Below, one piece after another: positions 57,672 to 64,000 of a DNA stretch of 64,000 nt (position 1 is the first letter of the stretch; every line of letters begins with the position of its first letter). The stretch covers positions 124,001 through 188,000 of the forward strand of contig NZ_JAUXXE010000078.1 of the NCBI RefSeq assembly GCF_030681155.1, in the 5' to 3' direction. The notes under the pieces are model-generated. The model saw only the letters and a list, made by a program, of their open reading frames with translations. It did no database searches and had not been told where the DNA came from. This stretch comes from Phenylobacterium sp. (GTDB lineage: Bacteria > Pseudomonadota > Alphaproteobacteria > Caulobacterales > Caulobacteraceae). A program made the position numbers and the translations under genes.

Positions 57672-57893
57672 GTGGCTGACCCTCACAGAAGCGGAGCGAC
57701 GCCGTGGCTGGCCCTGCTGGTCGGCGGGCTGATCGTCGCCCTCGCGGTGCTTGGCTATTTCCTCTATTCCAGCGCCGGGCGGATGGAGCCGAAGCTTCCC
57801 GCCGCCATCAATGTCGACATCACCGTGCCGAAGGCCCCGCCCCTCCCTGATGCGCCGCGGCTGCCCGACGCCCCCATTCCGGTCCCGAAATAG
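57672..57893 (+). CDS. small single-pass membrane protein
   Basis: 73-aa protein. GTG at 57672 is the likely start since AGGAGG ends about 6 nt upstream. Cytoplasmic ADPHRSGATP, one membrane helix (WLALLVGGLIVALAVLGYFL) and a proline-rich outer tail INVDITVPKAPPLPDAPRLP. Unknown function. Three nt upstream of a similar small gene, with which it shares the VPKAP motif. Confidence 0.72.
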   Translation: MADPHRSGATPWLALLVGGLIVALAVLGYFLYSSAGRMEPKLPAAINVDITVPKAPPLPDAPRLPDAPIPVPK

Positions 57894-57896
57894 CTG

Positions 57897-58103
57897 ATGA
57901 GCAACCAGGATCCCCGGCCAAGGAAACCCATTCCGCTGCTGCTCTGGGCGCTGCTGGGATTTGTGGTCGTGCTCGGCTTCATGTTCACGCTGCGCGTGCT
58001 GAACCCGCCGTCGGCCGGTATGGCCCCGCCGCAGGGTTATGTGATCGTTCCGGACCAGACCGTCCCGAAGGCGCCGACGCCCGACGCCAAGCCCGTCTCC
58101 TAG
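57897..58103 (+). CDS. small single-pass membrane protein
   Basis: 68-aa protein: basic N-terminus (NQDPRPRKP), one membrane helix (IPLLLWALLGFVVVLGFMFTL) and an outer tail PPQGYVIVPDQTVPKAPTPD. Together with the preceding gene it makes a two-gene unit of tiny membrane proteins with the shared VPKAP element. Its stop overlaps the convergent RHH gene by 4 nt. Function unknown. Confidence 0.7.
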   Translation: MSNQDPRPRKPIPLLLWALLGFVVVLGFMFTLRVLNPPSAGMAPPQGYVIVPDQTVPKAPTPDAKPVS

Positions 58104-58309
58104 CCTTTTGCGAACAGCAGGGCCGCTACCCGGCAGGCCGACGCCAGCGGTCGCTCGCCGCGGCCTTCGTCGATCTGAGCGATCAGGCCGGCCAGACTGA
58201 CGCCGCGCAGCAGCGCCATCTCGTCCAGAACCGCCCAGAACTCTGATTCCAGCGCCATGGAGGTGGCGTGGCCGGAGAGCAGGATGGAGCGTTTTCGGAG
58301 CCTTGGCAT
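58100..58309 (-). CDS. ribbon-helix-helix domain protein
   Basis: 69-aa protein starting PRLRKRSILLSGHATSMALE, where RKRSILLSGHATSMALE is the beta-strand of the RHH_4 type and EFWAVLDEMALLRGVSLAGL followed by IAQIDEGR the two helices. The family is common in alphaproteobacteria and is thought to bind DNA. The start is at 58309; the far longer open frame upstream is antisense to coq4 and rejected. Divergent from coq4, so it could regulate it. Confidence 0.85.
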   Translation of the reverse strand: MPRLRKRSILLSGHATSMALESEFWAVLDEMALLRGVSLAGLIAQIDEGRGERPLASACRVAALLFAKG

Positions 58310-58447
58310 GACCCAACCTTGTGGCCTAGGCGCCACGTCGCGGCAAACTGTTGAATTGCAGGCCCTGTGAAGATGACGCGGCGCTTGCCAATAAGTGACA
58401 CTGGCGTCACGTTCAATCCGAACGCTGTTTGCCTGAGGCTGCTTTAT

Positions 58448-59236
58448 ATGGCCATGACCGCCGACGCTCTCGATGCCCCGATGCGTCGCCAAGCCAGCCC
58501 GGTCGCTGGCCCCACGCCATTGCCTAAGCCGAAGCTCCATTGGGGCGTCGCCCTCAAGGCGCTGCAACGCCTGCTCAACGACAAGGAAGACACCGGCCAG
58601 GTCTTCGAGATCATGCGGGCCCTGAATGGGACCGCCACGGCCACGGGTTATCAGCGACTGCTGACCACCGTCCAGGGCGGCCGTATCGCCTATGAACGCG
58701 AAGAGTTGGCGGTCCGCCTGATGGACGACGCCTGGCTGGACTCGTTCAAGGACGGCAGCGTCGGCGCGATCTATCGCGAGTTCGTACGCAGCGAGCAGCT
58801 GTCGGCCGAGGGTCTGGCTGAGGTCAGCCGGATCGACGGCGCCGAGATTGACAGCCAGCATCCCTACGCGTGGTTTGGCCGCCGGACGCGCGACGTCCAC
58901 GACATCTGGCACATCCTGTCGGGTTATCACCGCGACGGCCTGGGCGAGGCCTGCCTGGTGGCGTTCTCCTACGCCCAGACAAAGGGCCTGGGCTGGGCGC
59001 TGATCGCGGTGGGCGCGGCGTTGCGCTCGCGCGGGGGCGAGTATCCGTCCGGCAAGGCGATCTGGCAGGGGTACAGGCGCGGCAAGGCTGCGGCATGGCT
59101 GCTGGGCGAGGACTACGACCGGCTGCTGAACGAGCCCTTGGAAGTCGCTCGCAAGCGGCTGGGGATCACGCCGCCGACGATCTACGATTCCATCCCGGCT
59201 GAGGTGCGCGACGGAGCCGTGCCGAGCCAGATGTAA
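58448..59236 (+). CDS. Coq4 family ubiquinone biosynthesis protein
   Basis: 262-aa protein matching Coq4, needed for coenzyme Q synthesis. The metal-binding signature is exact: His151-Asp152-x2-His155 followed by eleven residues and Glu167 (RDVHDIWHILSGYHRDGLGE). LKALQRLLNDKEDTGQVFEI and the C-terminal YDRLLNEPLEVARKRLGI also fit. Start MAMTADALDAPMR at 58448 (GAGG upstream); upstream in-frame Met codons lie in the promoter. A terminator follows. Confidence 0.93.
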   Translation: MAMTADALDAPMRRQASPVAGPTPLPKPKLHWGVALKALQRLLNDKEDTGQVFEIMRALNGTATATGYQRLLTTVQGGRIAYEREELAVRLMDDAWLDSFKDGSVGAIYREFVRSEQLSAEGLAEVSRIDGAEIDSQHPYAWFGRRTRDVHDIWHILSGYHRDGLGEACLVAFSYAQTKGLGWALIAVGAALRSRGGEYPSGKAIWQGYRRGKAAAWLLGEDYDRLLNEPLEVARKRLGITPPTIYDSIPAEVRDGAVPSQM

Positions 59237-59298
59237 GGAACTTCGCGCGCCGATCCGGGGGGAGACGGACGCGCGGATGGCGCAGTGTTGCGCCAGGC

Positions 59299-59341
59299 GG
59301 GTGGAGGAGTGTCGAGCCTCCTCCACCCATCGCCGTTTTTT
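59299..59341 (+). terminator. rho-independent terminator after coq4
   Basis: An 11-bp perfect stem (GGGTGGAGGAG / CTCCTCCACCC) with an 8-nt loop, then ATCGCCG and six T residues. It lies 62 nt after the coq4 stop and shortly before the end of the convergent DUF4169 gene. Confidence 0.75.
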
Positions 59342-59372
59342 CGGGCCATAGCCGTTTTCAGAGGCGAGTGGT

Positions 59373-59549
59373 TCAGGTCTCTCGCTTGGCGCCGTCGAGG
59401 GCGCGACGAGCCTTGCCAGCCTCGGCCTTGGTCGAGGTCTTCTCACTCTTGGCCCGGCCGAATTTCACGCGGTTTTCCTTGGCCTGATCGCGAGCGTCCT
59501 GGCGATCCTTGACCTTCCGGGCCTTGTTGAGATTGACGACGTTGCTCAT
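59373..59549 (-). CDS. DUF4169 family protein
   Basis: 58-aa, highly basic protein read directly from the sequence: MSNVVNLNKARKVKDRQDAR at the N-terminus, then VKFGRAKSEKTSTKAEAGKA and RRALDGAKRET at the end. The NVVNLN...ARK, VKFGR.K.EK and LDG.KRE elements match DUF4169, a small alphaproteobacterial family of unknown function. Stop at 59373-59375. Convergent with coq4. Confidence 0.85.
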   Translation of the reverse strand: MSNVVNLNKARKVKDRQDARDQAKENRVKFGRAKSEKTSTKAEAGKARRALDGAKRET

Positions 59550-59787
59550 GGCGCGATCTTAGCTCTTGGCGATGAAGCGTTGAAAGCCCGGACGGCCCTG
59601 AGCCACAAGATGGTGGCCATGCGTGACCGGGGCGTATGGCAGAAGATCAGTCTTCGCAGGTTCTTTCGTTCGTCCCCAACCCGGCCGCCGCCGAACCTCG
59701 AACGCGATCAACCTGGGCGGGTTGCGCATTTCTCGACATCTTCGCCAGAATAAGGCACGCAAGAAGCACTTGGATCGGGGGAAAGCC

Positions 59788-61485
59788 TTGGCGATCGAGG
59801 TGCTTAGACGGATCAGGGGCCGCATCCTCAGCTGGCCCAGCTTGGCGTTGCCCGCCTTGATCGTGGCCGCGGGTCTGATCATGACCGGCGCCGGCGGCTA
59901 TCAGATCGAGCAGGGACGGATGGCGCGTGAACGCTTGAGGTTCGACGGCGTCGTCGATCAGGCGAACGATGCGGTGGCAAGCCGCCTCGATACGTATATG
60001 GCGGTCCTGAGAGCCGGAGCGGGTCTGTTCGCCGCCAGCAAGGACGTCAGCCTGGCCGAGTTTCGGGCCTTCGCCAATCGGGTGGAACTGACCCGCCGAT
60101 ATCCGGGCATCCAGGGAATTGGCTACTCGGCCCGTGTCTTGCCGGGCGAGGCGGACGATCTCATCGCGCGTATGCACGCTGAGGGGGCGACCGACTTCAA
60201 GCTGCAGAACCCGGACGGCGAGGTTCACGCCATAGTCTTCCTGGAGCCCGCTGATCTGCGCAACGCGGTGGCGCAGGGGTTCAACATGCACCGGTTTCCT
60301 GTGCGCCGCGAGGCGATGGACCGGGCGCGCGACACCGGCGCGCCGGCTTTGTCGGGAAAGGTCGAACTGGTCCAGGAGGTGGACCGCGATAAGCAAGGTG
60401 GCTTCTTGCTGTACGAACCAGTCTACAGGGACGGGGCCGTGCCTGCGGCGGTGGCCGAGCGCCGCGAGGCGCTGCAAGGCTTTGTCTATGCGCCGTTTCG
60501 CGCCGGCGATCTGCTGAAGAGCGTGTTGCCGTCGGCGCGGCGAGCCGGCTTGGACTACGCCGTCTATGATGGCGCGCCGAGCACGGCGACCTTGCTGTAT
60601 CACTCCTCAGGATCGTTCCTGGGCCAGAATAGCCTGGCGGCGACGCGAAAGCTGGACATCGCCGGCCGCACCTGGACCCTCCTCTATCACGCACGAGATG
60701 GCTACGAGCAGGGCTCGGACGCCGGCTTGACCTGGGCGTTCCTGGGGACGGGCACGCTGGTGAGCCTGCTTGTCGGGTTCATCACCTGGCGGCAGGTCAG
60801 CGCGCGGCTAGCGGCAGAGCGGGAGATCGTCGCTCGGATCGCGGCTGAGGCGCACCAAAAACTGCTGCTCGATGAGTTGAACCACCGGGTGAAGAACACC
60901 CTGGCGACGGTGCAGTCGATCGCCGCCCAGAGTTTGCGGCACGGGACAGATGTGAACAGCGTTCGCGACAGTTTCGAGGCGAGGCTGATCGCCTTGTCCC
61001 AGGCCCACAATCTGCTGACCCGTGACAACTGGCGCGGCGCGAGCCTGGCTGAACTTGTCCGCAGCGAACTACTCCCCTACGGCGGAGCCAACGGCGAACG
61101 GATCGGCGCCGCCGGTGAAGAGGTGTGGTTGGCGCCGAGCACCGCGGTGGCGCTGGGCATGGCCTTCCACGAACTGGCCACCAATGCGGTGAAGTACGGC
61201 TCGCTGTCGGGGCCTGACGGCAGGATCGATGTGTCCTGGACGGTCACCGAGGGGGGTAGCGGGCGGCAACTGCGCATTGTTTGGCGCGAGAGCGGCGGGC
61301 CGGTCGTGGCGAAGCCCGAACGGCGTGGATTTGGCTCGCGGGTTATCGTCGGCGGCCTGGCGCACCAGTTGGACGGGGTTGTGGACCTGGCCTTTGCGCC
61401 AACGGGCGTGGTCTGCACGATCGTTTTCCGTCTGCCGCCTGCCGGGGCCGAGGAGCAGATGTTGCCTTTGGGCTCAGCCGCCTGA
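59788..61485 (+). CDS. CHASE-domain HWE-family sensor histidine kinase
   Basis: Membrane sensor kinase. First membrane segment LPALIVAAGLIMTGAGGY, periplasmic CHASE domain (VELTRRYPGIQGIGYSARVL; NAVAQGFNMHRFPVRREAMD; GFLLYEPVYRDG), second membrane segment FLGTGTLVSLLVGFITW, then a HWE/HisKA_2 kinase core: phospho-acceptor His in LLDELNHRVKNTLATVQSIA, N box FHELATNAVKYGSLSG and the W-x-E motif in RIVWRESGGP. Start uncertain: TTG at 59788 (565 aa, GGGGGAA upstream) is used since residues from a GTG at 59623 look non-coding. No cognate regulator is adjacent. CHASE ligands are usually small molecules. Confidence 0.9.
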   Translation: MAIEVLRRIRGRILSWPSLALPALIVAAGLIMTGAGGYQIEQGRMARERLRFDGVVDQANDAVASRLDTYMAVLRAGAGLFAASKDVSLAEFRAFANRVELTRRYPGIQGIGYSARVLPGEADDLIARMHAEGATDFKLQNPDGEVHAIVFLEPADLRNAVAQGFNMHRFPVRREAMDRARDTGAPALSGKVELVQEVDRDKQGGFLLYEPVYRDGAVPAAVAERREALQGFVYAPFRAGDLLKSVLPSARRAGLDYAVYDGAPSTATLLYHSSGSFLGQNSLAATRKLDIAGRTWTLLYHARDGYEQGSDAGLTWAFLGTGTLVSLLVGFITWRQVSARLAAEREIVARIAAEAHQKLLLDELNHRVKNTLATVQSIAAQSLRHGTDVNSVRDSFEARLIALSQAHNLLTRDNWRGASLAELVRSELLPYGGANGERIGAAGEEVWLAPSTAVALGMAFHELATNAVKYGSLSGPDGRIDVSWTVTEGGSGRQLRIVWRESGGPVVAKPERRGFGSRVIVGGLAHQLDGVVDLAFAPTGVVCTIVFRLPPAGAEEQMLPLGSAA

Positions 61486-61537
61486 AACCCAATCGCCGCC
61501 GAGCCGTTTCCTTGCGACCCCAAAAGGAGACGACACC

Positions 61538-61768
61538 ATGCATCCCGGCATTCGCGAACATATGGAAGTTGTCGGTTCGGACGGCGGCCACGTCGGCCGG
61601 GTCGATCATGTGATCGGCCAGGACATCGAACTCGCCAAGCTCGACCTGGGCGGCGGCCTCAAACACCACCTGATCCCGCTGAGCTGGGTCGATCAAGTGG
61701 CCGATGAGAAGGTTCACCTGAACCTGACCAAGGATGCGGCCAAGGCAGCCTGGCGCGAAAAGCACTAG
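61538..61768 (+). CDS. DUF2171 family protein
   Basis: 76-aa protein with the DUF2171 pattern: IREHMEVVGSDGGHVGRVDH, then IELAKLDLGGGLKHHLIPLS and WVDQVADEKVHLNLTKDAA. It resembles PRC-barrel-like small domains; function unknown. ATG at 61538 follows AAAAGGAGA. 52 nt after the histidine kinase and followed by a terminator, so it may be co-transcribed with the kinase. Confidence 0.9.
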   Translation: MHPGIREHMEVVGSDGGHVGRVDHVIGQDIELAKLDLGGGLKHHLIPLSWVDQVADEKVHLNLTKDAAKAAWREKH

Positions 61769-61778
61769 ACCAAACGAA

Positions 61779-61808
61779 GACGGCCCGGAGCGATCCGGGC
61801 CGTTTCTT
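61779..61808 (+). terminator. rho-independent terminator after the DUF2171 gene
   Basis: A perfect 9-bp GC stem (CGGCCCGGA / TCCGGGCCG) with a GCGA loop is followed by TTTCTTT. It lies 12 nt after the DUF2171 stop and runs up to the pyrE stop on the other strand. Confidence 0.85.
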
Positions 61809-62353
61809 TAGCTGCTGGGCGTCAGGTCCGCGAGCGTCAGGTCCGCGAGCGTCAGGGCCGCGAAGACCGGGATATCGAGGCCCTCGATGGCCGGCGGACG
61901 GTCGGCGCGCCAGACCGCGCAGACCACGGCCACGGTGATCGCGCCGACCTCGTCCAGGCGGGCCTTGGCGTCGCGAACGGCGCCGCCGGTGGAGATCACG
62001 TCCTCGATGATCGCCACGCGCTTGCCGCGCAGGTCGCCGCCCTCGACGGCTAGGCAGGTGCCGTAGGTCTTGGCTTCCTTGCGCACGAAGGCGGCGGGGC
62101 GGCCGTTGAACAGCGACATGGCCGTGGCGATCGGCACGCCGCCGAGTTCAACGCCGGCCAGCACCTCGACCTCTTCAGGCACCAGCAGGACCATAGCCTT
62201 GGCGACCCGCGCGAGCAGGCGCGGGTCGGCCTCGAACCGGTACTTGTCGAAGTACTCGGTGGCCTCTGCGCCGGAGCGCAGGCGGAAGCTGCCGGTCAGG
62301 CGCGCAGCGGCGTCGATATCGGCTGCGAGCTGGGCCCGGGCTTCCGCGCTCAT
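61808..62353 (-). CDS. pyrE: orotate phosphoribosyltransferase
   Basis: 181-aa enzyme forming OMP from orotate and PRPP in pyrimidine synthesis. PRPP-binding motif VAIIEDVISTGGAVRDAKA near residues 112-130, FVRKEAKTYGT loop and LAGVELGGVPIATAMSL. Starts 1 nt after the stop of the upstream aminotransferase (both minus strand), so the two are co-translated. The C-terminus LTLADLTLADLTPSS is extended by a 15-bp tandem repeat. Its pathway partner pyrF is at 34478-35347. Confidence 0.94.
   Translation of the reverse strand: MSAEARAQLAADIDAAARLTGSFRLRSGAEATEYFDKYRFEADPRLLARVAKAMVLLVPEEVEVLAGVELGGVPIATAMSLFNGRPAAFVRKEAKTYGTCLAVEGGDLRGKRVAIIEDVISTGGAVRDAKARLDEVGAITVAVVCAVWRADRPPAIEGLDIPVFAALTLADLTLADLTPSS
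61821..61865. repeat. 15-bp tandem repeat in the 3' end of pyrE
   Basis: GTCAGGTCCGCGAGC occurs twice in tandem (61821-61835 and 61836-61850), followed by a third copy with two changes (61851-61865). It codes a repeated LTLAD pentapeptide at the PyrE C-terminus. The in-frame unit length keeps the reading frame. Confidence 0.85.
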
Positions 62354-62354
62354 C

Positions 62355-63873
<1,519 letters not shown>

Positions 63874-64000
63874 ATGTGGAGTTCGATCCTTGCGTACCTG
63901 CCTGCCGCGGTTGCGTCGGTAGCTCTCGTTTTCGCGCCCGCCATGGCCCAGGCTTGCACGCGGGTGGTCTATCTGGGCGCCGACGGTGACGTGATCACCG
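63874..64000 (+). CDS. linear amide C-N hydrolase (choloylglycine hydrolase-like), 3' end outside window
   Basis: First 42 residues of an exported protein: signal peptide MWSSILAYLPAAVASVALVF then APAMAQA, cleaved before Cys-Thr-Arg-Val-Val-Tyr and LGADGDVIT. A Cys directly after the signal peptide in this CTR-x-x-Y-x5-D context is the N-terminal nucleophile pattern of Ntn-fold penicillin V acylase / bile salt hydrolase-like enzymes. ATG at 63874 follows AGAGGTGA with 8 nt spacing. Only the N-terminus is seen, so the assignment is moderate. Confidence 0.65.
   Translation, partial: MWSSILAYLPAAVASVALVFAPAMAQACTRVVYLGADGDVIT

Noticed and set aside
58310..59446. Long N-terminal extension of the RHH protein opposite coq4
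   Set aside because: Only the last 69 codons match the RHH family; the extension is antisense to the Coq4 catalytic region.

Overview
This is a high-GC, gene-dense chromosomal window from an alphaproteobacterium, most likely a member of the Caulobacteraceae (Caulobacter/Phenylobacterium type). The inference rests on: the full division and cell-wall (dcw) cluster running from mraZ to ftsZ and followed by lpxC, bamD, recN and ligA; a consensus CtrA box (TTAA-N7-TTAAC) flanked by GANTC (CcrM) sites in front of ftsZ; an RNase P RNA with proteobacterial core motifs; two PEP-CTERM proteins with the alphaproteobacterial 'PEPATWAMMIIGFGAVG' sorting signal; and small families such as DUF2277, DUF4169, Coq4 and an HWE histidine kinase. 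No tRNA, rRNA, CRISPR array, phage or insertion sequence was seen.

Layout. 1-9.7 kb: metabolic and accessory genes (partial acyl-CoA dehydrogenase, PEP-CTERM protein, VOC protein, AraC regulator, two EamA permeases, GMC oxidoreductase, gamma-carbonic-anhydrase-like protein, peptidoglycan amidase, GNAT, SDR). 9.83-10.22 kb: rnpB. 10.23-32.4 kb: the dcw cluster, mraZ-rsmH-ftsL-ftsI-murE-murF-mraY-murD-ftsW-murG-murC-murB, then a 3.3-kb interruption (histidine phosphatase, an opposite-strand PEP-CTERM gene, an exported M28 peptidase), then ddl-ftsQ-ftsA-ftsZ. Most junctions overlap by 1-8 nt, so translational coupling is likely. 32.5-34.4 kb: minus-strand LysR, a possible 31-aa ORF and GNAT. 34.5-42.2 kb: pyrF, lpxC, bamD, recN, ligA and an EVE-domain gene. 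42.3-49.6 kb: aminopeptidase P, MFS transporter, GIY-YIG protein, GNAT, prmA and small envelope or DUF proteins. 49.6-55.1 kb: a looser stretch with unknown proteins, GST, an atypical response regulator, an alpha/beta hydrolase and dispersed short repeats. 55.2-64 kb: uvrD/pcrA, two tiny membrane proteins, an RHH protein, coq4, DUF4169, an HWE sensor kinase, DUF2171, pyrE with an aspartate aminotransferase, and the start of an Ntn-type amide hydrolase.

How the genes work together. rsmH to murB plus ddl make and assemble lipid II (MurC-F, MraY, MurG, Ddl). FtsL, FtsI, FtsW, FtsQ, FtsA and FtsZ form the divisome. LpxC and BamD serve outer-membrane biogenesis. Regulatory sequence is visible at three points. 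Upstream of mraZ there is a three-repeat MraZ operator, a GANTC site and, further upstream, a perfect DnaA box. Upstream of ftsZ there are a CtrA box, two GANTC sites and a DnaA-like site. Upstream of lpxC two GANTC sites sit in an inverted repeat. Together these suggest that envelope growth and division here are tied to the CtrA/DnaA/CcrM cell-cycle circuit. No clearly new multigene system was found; the best leads are the M28 peptidase coupled to ddl, the mraZ control region, the response regulator lacking its phospho-acceptor aspartate, and the histidine phosphatase with KHG in place of RHG.
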